Shown piece after piece: positions 5,577-14,065 of a DNA stretch of 64,000 nucleotides (its first letter is position 1; each line of letters begins with the position of its first letter). This DNA is from a virus. Location of the stretch: IMG/VR virus record IMGVR_UViG_3300036770_003135, positions 1 through 64,000 of that record. The stretch is one strand, 5' to 3'. Position numbers and translations under genes: made by a program. The notes under the pieces are model-generated. The model searched no databases and was not told the origin of the DNA. It saw nothing but the letters and a program-made list of their open reading frames with translations.

Positions 5577-6317
5577 TTATTCATCTATATTTTCTAAAAT
5601 TATTTTTTTTCCTTTTTTTAAGTTTTCGATTGCACTTAATGGTCTCAAATTAGTGTAATGCCATAATTCAAATAAACTTTGTTCATCCTTTGCTGAACTT
5701 AATGGAACTATATGGTCAATATGCCATGTTGCCTTACCCCAATTTTCCCAAGTCATCCAACTTTCAAATTGACTTTCGATATATTCTTTTAATCCATTTA
5801 TTGAAGTACCTAATATTTCTTCTAACCTTTTATTTCGTTTTTTCCTTTTTAATGAAATATAAATGTCTGTTCTTAATTTGGTTTTCAATTTGAAGAATAT
5901 ATCTTCTTTTTTCCTTTGAAAAAATCGTTCTTTAGTTCTTTTTAAAATTTTTTCTTTGTTTTTTTCATAATATTCTTTTCTTTTTTTTGATAATTTTTCT
6001 TTATTTTCGTTTTTGTATTTTTTTATATATTCTTTTCTTTTTTCTGGATTTTCTTTCATCCATCTTTTTGTCCTCTCTTTTCGTTTTTCCCTTTCTTTCT
6101 TAATCCTTTCCCTATCCTTCATCAAGTTTTCTTGATGATTTTCATAATATTTTTGACTTCGTTTTTTAGATATTTCTTCACGATTATCTTCAACATATTT
6201 TTTACCAATAGGTTTCCTACATTCCTTACAGATAGTATTGTACCCATCTTTTTGAAATTTATGTTTGTGGAATTCAGTAAATTGTTTTTCAACTTTACAT
6301 ATGTTACATATTTTCAT
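5577..6317 (-). CDS. HNH endonuclease with N-terminal zinc finger (copy 2)
   Basis: About 246 aa from the ATG at 6317; a TTG two codons upstream is a weaker alternative. The N-terminus has CxxC...CxxC cysteines (CNIC, CKEC). A very long Lys/Glu-rich helical linker follows, then the HNH core 'WHIDHIVPLSSAKDEQS...HYTNLRPLSAIENLKKGKK'. It is a paralogue of the HNH protein at 3920 with a longer linker. Its start overlaps by 14 nt a ribbon-helix-helix-like gene, and its end is 6 nt before primase. Probably a homing endonuclease targeting DNA near the primase locus; target unknown. Confidence 0.87.
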   Translation of the reverse strand: MKICNICKVEKQFTEFHKHKFQKDGYNTICKECRKPIGKKYVEDNREEISKKRSQKYYENHQENLMKDRERIKKEREKRKERTKRWMKENPEKRKEYIKKYKNENKEKLSKKRKEYYEKNKEKILKRTKERFFQRKKEDIFFKLKTKLRTDIYISLKRKKRNKRLEEILGTSINGLKEYIESQFESWMTWENWGKATWHIDHIVPLSSAKDEQSLFELWHYTNLRPLSAIENLKKGKKIILENIDE

Positions 6318-6459
6318 TATCAAAGTATTCTTTTAATAATTTATTTGTTAGTGACGATAAATTAATATGTTTTTCCCTAATTATTTTTTCAATTTTTGGG
6401 TCAACAGTAATTGACAATCTAATTTTTTTTTCTTCAGTTTTAATTTTTTTTCGTCCCAT
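6304..6459 (-). CDS. Ribbon-helix-helix-like DNA-binding protein paired with HNH (copy 2)
   Basis: A 51-aa frame from ATG 6459 begins MGRKKIKTEEKK, with beta-like 'IRLSITVDPK' and helices 'IEKIIREKHI' and 'LSSLTNKLLKEY'. It aligns without gaps over most of its length with the 52-aa protein at 4458. It overlaps the HNH gene by 14 nt. A TATTTAT box ends 5 nt before the ATG. Repetition of the same small gene before both HNH genes argues for a functional pair; the action on DNA is inferred from the fold. Confidence 0.75.
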   Translation of the reverse strand: MGRKKIKTEEKKIRLSITVDPKIEKIIREKHINLSSLTNKLLKEYFDNENM

Positions 6460-6464
6460 ATATA

Positions 6465-6471
6465 ATAAATA
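6465..6471 (-). promoter_or_regulatory. TATTTAT box before RHH copy 2
   Basis: TATTTAT in gene direction, 5 nt before the ATG at 6459. It lies in the 113-bp divergent region between this leftward operon and the rightward tail-fibre block. Confidence 0.4.
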
Positions 6472-6547
6472 CATTATTTAGTGTAAAAGTATCATTTTTT
6501 TTTGAAATATTATATAATTTCCATTCACAAAGTTTTCTTACCTAATA

Positions 6548-6554
6548 TATTTAT
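6548..6554 (+). promoter_or_regulatory. TATTTAT box before the plus-strand adhesin block
   Basis: TATTTAT on the plus strand, 18 nt before the ATG at 6573, the first gene of the only rightward block. A likely start site for that operon. Confidence 0.42.
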
Positions 6555-6572
6555 TAAAAACAATTTTGTCAA

Positions 6573-6788
6573 ATGCCAACAACAATAACAATAAATGGAG
6601 TTTCAGGTTCAACACCTTTCGACATTTATCTATGCGATGATCCCTTAACAACTTGTGTTTATGTAGATACCATAACTGGTGGTACTTATTCATTTGATGT
6701 CCCATTAATTATGGATGGTCAATTATCATATAATCTTAAAGTTGTTGACGATAATGATTGTGAAATAATCTCAAATTTAGTAGTTTAA
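6573..6788 (+). CDS. Small tail-adhesin accessory protein (71 aa)
   Basis: A 71-aa beta-rich protein beginning MPTTITINGVSGSTPF, with 'IYLCDDPLTTCVYV' and a C-terminal 'LKVVDDNDCE'. It resembles the 99-aa protein at 8733, which shares the pattern 'ITG..PYxIYICD...C..V...VKV...GCE', so the two are paralogues. It is the first gene of the plus-strand tail-fibre operon, 3 nt before the next start. Probably a small virion or fibre-tip component; exact role unknown. Confidence 0.68.
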   Translation: MPTTITINGVSGSTPFDIYLCDDPLTTCVYVDTITGGTYSFDVPLIMDGQLSYNLKVVDDNDCEIISNLVV

Positions 6789-6791
6789 TAG

Positions 6792-8720
6792 ATGGCTAAT
6801 TACGGCTTTTACGTAGCAAATACAGGTAGTACACTTTATAGTGGATTCACATTCTTGGACTCACAAGGAAATAATGTTACAATTAATATACCACCAAGTC
6901 AAACATTTTATGTTAGTGCTAGTGATGTAATTACAGGTTCAACTTACACCAATTTAGACATAACATTAATAGGTACTTTAGATATTAACTACGATTTTAA
7001 GACGTGTTGTAGTGCTGATTTTTTCTCTATTGATTTACCGAATTCATTATCTGGACTTGCTAACACATATTATTATGTTTATTACGCGGCATTTTCTAGT
7101 AGCTCAAATGTTGGTTATGGTTGTTATAACATAACTCCAGGTGGTCCATCATATTCTTATGTTACTGCATTATCTTTTGACGATTTAACCCCTTATGTTA
7201 ATTGTACTGATTGTACCAACACAAATCAATGTAATATAGATGAATGTTGTTTACTCCTTAGTGTTGAATATAGTGGGGGTTATTATTATAGGACTTTATT
7301 CAACGAAGGTATTATAAATGGTAGACAATTTTATACTTTCTCAAATATAACTGGAGGTACAATTGTTATGTATTGGAGTCCTGGTGGTGAATGGAATATG
7401 GACAATATAACCACTTCAGTTGCTAGGGGTTCAGGTAGTTTAACTACAGGATATTGTCCTTCATTTACTTTAACAACGATAGATAATGCTTTAAATTGTT
7501 TAAGTGATTTAACGGGTTTAACAATTAATCTAAGTTCAGAACTCATTTCTTGTTCAGGTTGTTCTCCAATATATTGTATAAACAATACTGGGTTAGGATA
7601 TGATGATACTTTTTTATCCGCAGGTACTCATAACTCCGAAACGTATTGGTCAGGGGTAACAAATGGTTATTTAATTTATTTTACAACTGGTGGAACTTGG
7701 TGTTTATCAACCATATTGGATGGGGTTTGTTTATTAGAAGGACCTTATCCTTGTATTTCAAGTTGTCCTGATTTATGTGATGACTATGTTTTTAGTGGAA
7801 ATTGTCCAACACCTACACCAACACCTACTATTAATTGTTCCGTATTGGACTTTAGTGCAATATTTGATTGTGAGGTAACTCCAACACCAAGTGTTACTCC
7901 GACTAATACAGTAACACCAACAGTTACACCAACACCATCAACAACACCATTGTGTCCTTTTATTAATGTTGATGTAACAATTACTGGTTATACTCCAACA
8001 CCAACTCCAACACCAACTGTAACTCCTACTTTAACACCAATTATTGATAGACCTTGTAATATAATAGGTAATGTTAATTATACAACAATTGAAAATCAGT
8101 TAATTTGTCCAGTATCAAGAAGATTTGTTGATTGTTCAAATGGTCAGATTTATTTCACTAATAGTGGAATTTCAACACCATCTGGTGATACATTAACACC
8201 ATTATTACTATTTAAAGCTGATGTTGATGGTGTTTCAAAATGTGTTGTTTATACTGGTTTGGACTATGATAATAGTCCGATAAACTCAATAACTTTGGTT
8301 GATGGACCTTTAGGTGATTTAAATATTATTCCTGATTGTTCTCCTTGTACTCCTGATGTATCACCAACACCAACACCATCACCAACTTTAAGTCCAACAC
8401 CAACATTGACATTAACACCAACATCGTCATCAGCAATTGGGTTTTATACATATAAAGAATGTGGTTCTAGCTCTTATATAATTCAAACAAATCCAGGACC
8501 TACTACATCCGTTGGTTCAATATTTAGAACAGCATCAGGTTCGACTGGACTATGTTTTGAATATATTTCTTATAGTTTAGGTTATCCTTCATTACCACCA
8601 AGTTCATCATATACTTATTGGACTGGTAATTATTTCCCAACTAGTGGTATATTATATTTCCCAACTTGTACTGATTGTATTTTTGTAACAAATGGTCAAA
8701 GTTCTCCAATTGAAACTTAG
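6792..8720 (+). CDS. Large Cys-rich tail adhesin with Thr-Pro linkers
   Basis: A 642-aa modular protein. The first ~330 residues contain beta-rich, cysteine-rich units; two segments share a pattern of an aromatic strand, 'GG' and 'W' (near residues 180-200 and 275-310). Thr-Pro linkers follow at about 339-346, 362-386, 400-417 and 522-546, separating further small Cys-containing domains. Such extended linkers are typical of cell-surface adhesins and flexible fibre stalks. Position among fibre genes suggests a receptor-binding tail protein. No enzymatic motif is visible. The high cysteine count is unusual for a phage protein folded in the cytoplasm. Confidence 0.75.
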   Translation: MANYGFYVANTGSTLYSGFTFLDSQGNNVTINIPPSQTFYVSASDVITGSTYTNLDITLIGTLDINYDFKTCCSADFFSIDLPNSLSGLANTYYYVYYAAFSSSSNVGYGCYNITPGGPSYSYVTALSFDDLTPYVNCTDCTNTNQCNIDECCLLLSVEYSGGYYYRTLFNEGIINGRQFYTFSNITGGTIVMYWSPGGEWNMDNITTSVARGSGSLTTGYCPSFTLTTIDNALNCLSDLTGLTINLSSELISCSGCSPIYCINNTGLGYDDTFLSAGTHNSETYWSGVTNGYLIYFTTGGTWCLSTILDGVCLLEGPYPCISSCPDLCDDYVFSGNCPTPTPTPTINCSVLDFSAIFDCEVTPTPSVTPTNTVTPTVTPTPSTTPLCPFINVDVTITGYTPTPTPTPTVTPTLTPIIDRPCNIIGNVNYTTIENQLICPVSRRFVDCSNGQIYFTNSGISTPSGDTLTPLLLFKADVDGVSKCVVYTGLDYDNSPINSITLVDGPLGDLNIIPDCSPCTPDVSPTPTPSPTLSPTPTLTLTPTSSSAIGFYTYKECGSSSYIIQTNPGPTTSVGSIFRTASGSTGLCFEYISYSLGYPSLPPSSSYTYWTGNYFPTSGILYFPTCTDCIFVTNGQSSPIET

Positions 8721-8721
8721 A

Positions 8722-8728
8722 TATTTAT
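8722..8728 (+). promoter_or_regulatory. TATTTAT box before 99-aa gene
   Basis: TATTTAT one base after the TAG stop of the preceding gene and only 4 nt before the ATG at 8733. If a promoter, the message would be leaderless or nearly so. Confidence 0.38.
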
Positions 8729-8732
8729 CAAT

Positions 8733-9032
8733 ATGACAACCATTCAATTTAATACGATTACTGGATTGAACCAACCATACTCAATTTACATTTGTGATGT
8801 TTATGGGTTAAATTGTATTTTAGTTGGGTATTTTGCAACAAATGTTCCACCAACTAATACCTTTGTTTTACCACCTCAATTTAATTCAGCACCAGCAATT
8901 GGTGTGAAAGTTATAACAAGTGATGGGTGTGAAAAATTTAAGGTGTTATATTGTAGTGACGATAATAAAGATTTTATGGATTTGGAAGATTTCTTTTTTA
9001 TGGATGGTATTGGTTATTTCTTTATGTCCTAA
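8733..9032 (+). CDS. Small tail-adhesin accessory protein (99 aa)
   Basis: A 99-aa protein starting MTTIQFNTITGLNQPYSIYICD, paralogous to the 71-aa protein at 6573 over the first ~75 residues and carrying an extra acidic/aromatic tail (DNKDFMDLEDFFFMDGIGYFF). The core looks like a small beta-sandwich with conserved Cys positions. It lies between two large adhesins in the rightward operon. It could be a trimerisation or connector module, but no family can be named. Confidence 0.66.
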   Translation: MTTIQFNTITGLNQPYSIYICDVYGLNCILVGYFATNVPPTNTFVLPPQFNSAPAIGVKVITSDGCEKFKVLYCSDDNKDFMDLEDFFFMDGIGYFFMS

Positions 9033-9033
9033 C

Positions 9034-9040
9034 TATTTAT
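9034..9040 (+). promoter_or_regulatory. TATTTAT box before SHAEG fibre gene
   Basis: TATTTAT starting one base after the preceding TAA and 14 nt before the ATG at 9055, followed by an A/T-rich leader. Confidence 0.42.
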
Positions 9041-9054
9041 TAATAAAAATATAA

Positions 9055-10686
9055 ATGGCATTTCTTACAGATAGAACTTTAGCGACAGGGGTTACATTAA
9101 ATGATTTAATTCATATTGTAATAACTGGTGATACATCTCAAAATCCTGCTGGTTCTTCATATAAAGCAACAATTTCTCAAGTTACAGATTTAGTTAATTC
9201 AATTGTTATTACTGGGGGTACTTATAATCCAATAACTGGAGATATAACTTTTACCAATTCTTCTGGTGGTACTTTTGTTGTTAATGGGTTTGTAACAGGT
9301 TATACTGATACATATGTAACTGGGGGTACTTATTCTGTAGGTACTGCTGTGTTTACTAATTCTTCTGGTGGTACTTTTAATGTTAGTGGATTTACTGAAC
9401 CATTTACTGGTGGAAGTGGTAATTGTATAACAGATTTTTATGTTACAAACATATATGGTTGTTCTCCTATAACAATACAATCTGAAACAAAATTTTTTAA
9501 TAACTTTGCAACAGGTACTTTGAGTTTTTCACAAGGTCAAGGTAGTCAAGCAAGTGGTGATTATAGTATGAGTCAAGGTTATGAGAGTAAATCAATTGGT
9601 GATTATTCTCACGCTGAAGGACTTGGTACTCAATCACAAGGTAACTATTCTCATAGTGAAGGTAGAGAAACTATTTCATTAGGGGTTTATTCTCATTCTG
9701 AAGGATATCAAAGTGATTCAATTGGATTATATTCTCACGTTGAAGGTGAATACTCAATAAGTAGTGGTAGAAGTTCTCACTCTGAGGGTTATTACTCACA
9801 ATCAATTGGGGGTTATTCCCACGCTGAAGGTGGTTATTTTGATGGTGTTACAACTTTTAGTGGTGGTACTTCAATTGGGTTAGGTTCTCATGCAGAAGGT
9901 AGAGAAACAATTGCTAGTGGTAATACATCACATGCTGAAGGTCGAGAAAGTATTTCAATTGGTAGTAACTCACACGCAGAAGGATTACAAACAATTTCAT
10001 TAGGTGCTAGTTCTCATTCAGAGGGTCGTGAAACTAATACAGAAGGTGATTTTTCACACTCTGAAGGATATCTAACAAAATCAACTGGAGGTTATTCTCA
10101 CGCAGAAGGACAAAGTACCCAAAGTATTGGACTTGGTTCTCATGCTGAAGGATTATCATCTATATCTATCGGTAAAAATTCTCACGCTGAAGGACTTTAC
10201 ACAATTGCAAGTGGTGATTATCAACATACTCAAGGAAAATACAACTTAACCTCAACAACGGTTTCAGCATTCATTATTGGTAATGGTTCTAGTAATGTAA
10301 GTAGAAGTAATTTAGTTTTTGCCGCAAACGATGAATTCAATATATATGGTGATTTAAATGTTACTGGGTTTATAAATGGTAATATTTCAGGTCTTAGTGA
10401 ATTTATTTCAACAACTGGTGTTACAACTTCAGCTTTTACTATAACATCAGGTATAACATATTGGGGAATAAATTATAATGGAAATGTTGATGTATCAATT
10501 CCTGACCCAACGGGTATTGATGGTTTAAAATTAATAATAAAAGATGAGGGGGGATATTCAGGTTCATATAGAATAAGATTAACACCATTAGCAGGTACAA
10601 TTGATGGAAATTCTTACGTTGACATGAACATAAACTATATGTCACTAACATTGGTGACAAGAAATAATAATTGGTGGTTAATATAA
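9055..10686 (+). CDS. Tail fibre with YadA-head-like SHAEG repeats
   Basis: A 543-aa fibre. The N-terminal ~55 residues (MAFLTDRTLATGVTLNDLIH...) look like a virion-attachment domain. Residues ~60-125 hold repeated 'GGTY...FTNSSGGTF' strands. Residues ~168-400 hold 14 SHxEG units, mostly 14 residues apart, with one unit of 23, closing with 'YQHTQGKYN'. This repeat forms left-handed beta-rolls in trimeric YadA-type adhesins and some phage fibres. The C-terminal ~140 residues form a beta-rich tip. Likely a trimeric receptor-binding or shaft fibre. The family of the repeat is well known; the receptor is not. Confidence 0.85.
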   Translation: MAFLTDRTLATGVTLNDLIHIVITGDTSQNPAGSSYKATISQVTDLVNSIVITGGTYNPITGDITFTNSSGGTFVVNGFVTGYTDTYVTGGTYSVGTAVFTNSSGGTFNVSGFTEPFTGGSGNCITDFYVTNIYGCSPITIQSETKFFNNFATGTLSFSQGQGSQASGDYSMSQGYESKSIGDYSHAEGLGTQSQGNYSHSEGRETISLGVYSHSEGYQSDSIGLYSHVEGEYSISSGRSSHSEGYYSQSIGGYSHAEGGYFDGVTTFSGGTSIGLGSHAEGRETIASGNTSHAEGRESISIGSNSHAEGLQTISLGASSHSEGRETNTEGDFSHSEGYLTKSTGGYSHAEGQSTQSIGLGSHAEGLSSISIGKNSHAEGLYTIASGDYQHTQGKYNLTSTTVSAFIIGNGSSNVSRSNLVFAANDEFNIYGDLNVTGFINGNISGLSEFISTTGVTTSAFTITSGITYWGINYNGNVDVSIPDPTGIDGLKLIIKDEGGYSGSYRIRLTPLAGTIDGNSYVDMNINYMSLTLVTRNNNWWLI

Positions 10687-10687
10687 T

Positions 10688-11905
10688 ATGGCATACATTT
10701 TTAATAATTCAATAAAATACTCAGATAGTCCAAACCTAGATGCGTTTGGTAGATTAAGAACTGCTGCAGTTCAAAATCTTTTGGATATAAAACATACTTA
10801 CGATAAAAATCCTCTTCAAGTTAATGAAGTTACTGCAGGTACTGCCACATCCGTATTTAACCAACAATATGCAAGGGTAAGAATGTCAACTTCGGCTAAT
10901 AACGATTTAGTTATTCGTCAGACAAAAACTCACCCAATTTATCAACCAGGTAAAAGTCAATTATTTGAAGCAAGTTTTAGTAACTTTACAATTGAAACAA
11001 ATGTTATTAAAAGAGTTGGTGTTTTTCAATCAACAACAGGAACACCATATAATTCAGTCTTTGATGGATTATTTTTGGAAAGTAATGGTGTTACAAGTGC
11101 AATAACTTTTAACATTTATTTAAGTGGTTCTTGTACATATAGTGCAGATACTTCTATTTGGAATAATACTCAATTTGACCCCAATAATTTTGATTGGTCT
11201 GATGTTAATTTAATGACAATTGATTATCAATGGTTAGGTGTTGGTAGAGTTAGATTTGGTATGGTATTATCAGGACAAACAATATATTTTGTAGATTATA
11301 CAGCTGCAAATAATATATCAACTGTTTATATGTCTTCACCCAACCAACCAATAAGATATGAAATTAGACAAGATGGTGTTGGTTCAGGTTATTTTGATAT
11401 GATTTGTTCTCAAGTTTCAACTGAAGGAGCATTAAATGGTTTGTATTCAACAGTTTCAGTTCCATATACAGCAACAACAACATTAGATCCATCTGGGACT
11501 AAATTTCCATATATTGGTTATAGATTAAAAGAATCTTATAAGTCAGTTACATCACAATATAATTCAGTTAGTATATTAAACACATCTAATGACAATTATT
11601 TATTAACAATGGAATTTAATCCTACTTTATCTTATACCCCAACTTGGGTAGATATTCCAAATTCACCATTCCAATATAGTTTGGGTACTGGTAACACACA
11701 TACTGTAACATCAACAGGTCACGTTATGACATCTTTGATTGGTGAGGCTGGTACATCAGCTTTAACTACAACAAAACTTGATGACAATCAAATCAGAGTT
11801 GGTTCAAATGTTAATGGTACTTTGGATGAAATGTGGTTATGTATAACACCATTAGGAGCTAACGCATATTTTCTTGGTACTGCTGATATTTTGTATTATT
11901 TATAA
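10688..11905 (+). CDS. Conserved tail/virion structural protein (DAFGRLR family)
   Basis: A 405-aa beta-rich protein whose N-terminus contains 'SPNLDAFGRLRTA', a signature I associate with a widespread but poorly named phage structural family. The middle has many aromatic strands, and the C-terminus ends 'AYFLGTADILYYL'. It starts 2 nt after the SHAEG fibre stop, so the two are probably co-expressed. Likely a fibre-associated or capsid-decorating protein folding as beta-sandwich or jelly roll, by inference. No enzymatic residues seen. Confidence 0.72.
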   Translation: MAYIFNNSIKYSDSPNLDAFGRLRTAAVQNLLDIKHTYDKNPLQVNEVTAGTATSVFNQQYARVRMSTSANNDLVIRQTKTHPIYQPGKSQLFEASFSNFTIETNVIKRVGVFQSTTGTPYNSVFDGLFLESNGVTSAITFNIYLSGSCTYSADTSIWNNTQFDPNNFDWSDVNLMTIDYQWLGVGRVRFGMVLSGQTIYFVDYTAANNISTVYMSSPNQPIRYEIRQDGVGSGYFDMICSQVSTEGALNGLYSTVSVPYTATTTLDPSGTKFPYIGYRLKESYKSVTSQYNSVSILNTSNDNYLLTMEFNPTLSYTPTWVDIPNSPFQYSLGTGNTHTVTSTGHVMTSLIGEAGTSALTTTKLDDNQIRVGSNVNGTLDEMWLCITPLGANAYFLGTADILYYL

Positions 11906-11945
11906 AGTCAAATTATCCTCTATATTTTTAATAAAAAAATAATTG

Positions 11946-11952
11946 TATTTAT
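11946..11952 (+). promoter_or_regulatory. TATTTAT box before PA14/SprB adhesin gene
   Basis: TATTTAT 14 nt before the ATG at 11967, in the 61-nt gap after the 10688-11905 gene, an unusually large gap for this operon. Confidence 0.42.
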
Positions 11953-11966
11953 AGTAAAATTTATAT

Positions 11967-14063
11967 ATGTCTTGTATTTGTCCAGCAGGTTATAGTGCCA
12001 ATACTACCAATAATTTTTGTGAAAGAATTTTAGTTACTGCGGTAACAACAAATCCAACTTCGTTTACTATTGTTTCAGCAACACCAAGTCAATATTGGAG
12101 TACTGGTGGGGCTGTTTTTTATGAGGATATTACTAATTTTAATTTTCCAATAAAAATTTCAGGTTCTTCTGGTGTTGTATATACAACAAATAACACACAA
12201 TTATTCAATACATTGTTTTGGGTTGACCAATCATCTAATGTATTAAGTCCAATTGTCGGAGGACCAAGTAGTGGTATTACTTGTACAAGTTTAGGAACGT
12301 TTAATAGTGCAGTTGGTTGTATATGTAATAATTGTTATGGTCCTCAATTTTTAAGAAATAACATTTGGGGTGGTAATGGTAATCTTTCTTTTGGCCGATT
12401 AAATAATACTGCAGTTTGGGCAAATACTTCACCTGATTCATATGGTAACTATCCACCATTAAACCAATGGATTGGTTTTAGTTATTGTATTGACATTCCA
12501 AATTCAGAAACATATTATATTGGTTTAGGTGGTGACGATGAGTTTAGATTTAAAATTAATGGTCAAGAAATTGTAACATCGTTTGGTGGATTTAAACCAA
12601 ATCTTCCCGCTCAACCAAATACTGAATTCGCATTTAGATATTGGTCAGTATTTCCATACACATTTAATCCTGGATTTAATGTTATTGAAATGGAAGGATT
12701 AAACAAATTATATTCCGCAGGTTTTGGTGTAGAGATATATTCTGGTAGTGTATCAGCTCTAACTGCGGTAACAACAACATCAGCATTAAGTGCTTTGACA
12801 ATTTTTTCAAGTATAGATTTAGTTGGCCAAACATTTGATTTAGGTAATAATGGTGAGTCAGGTTATTCCTGTCCTGAAGGTTATTCATTAGTTGTTTGTG
12901 ATGGTCCTCCGTATTGTGCTCAAATATTACAAACACCTTGCCTTGGTAGTCCAACACCAACACCAACACCTACAATAACACCAACACCTACACCAACACC
13001 ATTACCTCTTGTATTTGTTAATGAGTGTGAACCTATTACATTGTTGTCAATGAGTGCAACTTGTTCTATAGTTAATCTTACAAATAAAACAGGTTCAACC
13101 AAAAGTATGGTTGTTAATATAACAGGTGGTACACCACCTTATACAATTAATTGGAGTAATGGTAGTATTACATCTGGTATATCGCCACAATCAATAAATA
13201 ATTTATCAGCTGGAACTTACACAGCTAATATTGTAGATTATTGGGGTGATTTTAGTGCGACAACAACTTGTACTATACCACCAGAAGCAATAAGTTGTGA
13301 ACGAGTTTTTATTATACCTAATTTAAAAACAGAATGTAATGAAGGTTTAGGGACAGGATTTTTAGATTTTACTATTAATGGTGGTACTCCACCATATACT
13401 TATTCTGGTAATGTGAACGGAGTAGTTACAACAATAACTAATCCACAACCAATAAATGATGGTGATATTGTAAATGTAATAATTACTGACTATAATGGTT
13501 GTGTTTCCAATGTTTATTCAAAAAGAATAAGTTGTCCATCAACTCCTGAACCATTAAATTGCACAACAACTAGTTGTCCTAATGGCAATACTTTTGTTTT
13601 TGATATTTCAGCTACAACTATTTCTCTTACAACAAATATTTCAGTTATATTTGAATCTAAATTATCGTCACCAAATGCGACATCAGTTAGGGGTAGTTAT
13701 AAAATAAGTAATATTGATTTTCCTAATACATTTTTAAAAGATTTCCAATTAGGAATAATAGATCGTAAAAATTATTATAAAGGGTCTGATGGTGCACCAC
13801 AAATTGAGCTATCAAACTATTTAGAAATTGGTTTTAATCAATTGACACCACCAACACTAACAAATTCAGATTCACCTTGGAATTTAACAATTACACCTTA
13901 TCCTAGTTTTGGAGGTTACACACAACCAACACCATTTGAAGAGGGTACTATACTTACAATAGAAATTTCACTATATGATGAAGACTATTGTGTTCATAAA
14001 GGGAGTGGTTTTTTAACAATTCCTAATGATACATTAACAAATACATTATCAATTAGTTTTTAA
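11967..14063 (+). CDS. Adhesin with PA14/fibro-slime-like domain, Thr-Pro linker and SprB repeats
   Basis: A 698-aa modular protein. It begins with a short Cys-rich motif (CICPAGYSA). Residues ~170-260 resemble PA14/fibro-slime carbohydrate-binding domains ('YYIGLGGDDEFRFKINGQE' and 'GFNVIEMEGLN'). A Thr-Pro linker occupies about 328-346. Two SprB-type repeats follow ('GGTPPYTINWSNG' near 385 and 'NGGTPPYTYSGN' near 471), then a beta-rich C-terminal domain. SprB repeats belong to Bacteroidota surface adhesins, so this phage protein probably reuses host-type modules to bind the cell surface. It ends 2 nt before the next gene. Confidence 0.8.
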   Translation: MSCICPAGYSANTTNNFCERILVTAVTTNPTSFTIVSATPSQYWSTGGAVFYEDITNFNFPIKISGSSGVVYTTNNTQLFNTLFWVDQSSNVLSPIVGGPSSGITCTSLGTFNSAVGCICNNCYGPQFLRNNIWGGNGNLSFGRLNNTAVWANTSPDSYGNYPPLNQWIGFSYCIDIPNSETYYIGLGGDDEFRFKINGQEIVTSFGGFKPNLPAQPNTEFAFRYWSVFPYTFNPGFNVIEMEGLNKLYSAGFGVEIYSGSVSALTAVTTTSALSALTIFSSIDLVGQTFDLGNNGESGYSCPEGYSLVVCDGPPYCAQILQTPCLGSPTPTPTPTITPTPTPTPLPLVFVNECEPITLLSMSATCSIVNLTNKTGSTKSMVVNITGGTPPYTINWSNGSITSGISPQSINNLSAGTYTANIVDYWGDFSATTTCTIPPEAISCERVFIIPNLKTECNEGLGTGFLDFTINGGTPPYTYSGNVNGVVTTITNPQPINDGDIVNVIITDYNGCVSNVYSKRISCPSTPEPLNCTTTSCPNGNTFVFDISATTISLTTNISVIFESKLSSPNATSVRGSYKISNIDFPNTFLKDFQLGIIDRKNYYKGSDGAPQIELSNYLEIGFNQLTPPTLTNSDSPWNLTITPYPSFGGYTQPTPFEEGTILTIEISLYDEDYCVHKGSGFLTIPNDTLTNTLSISF

Positions 14064-14065
14064 TT

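Noticed and set aside
6323-6323. TTG start for the HNH gene (and the similar TTG at 45281 for uvsX)
   Set aside because: An ATG two codons downstream fits better in both cases; protein motifs begin after it.
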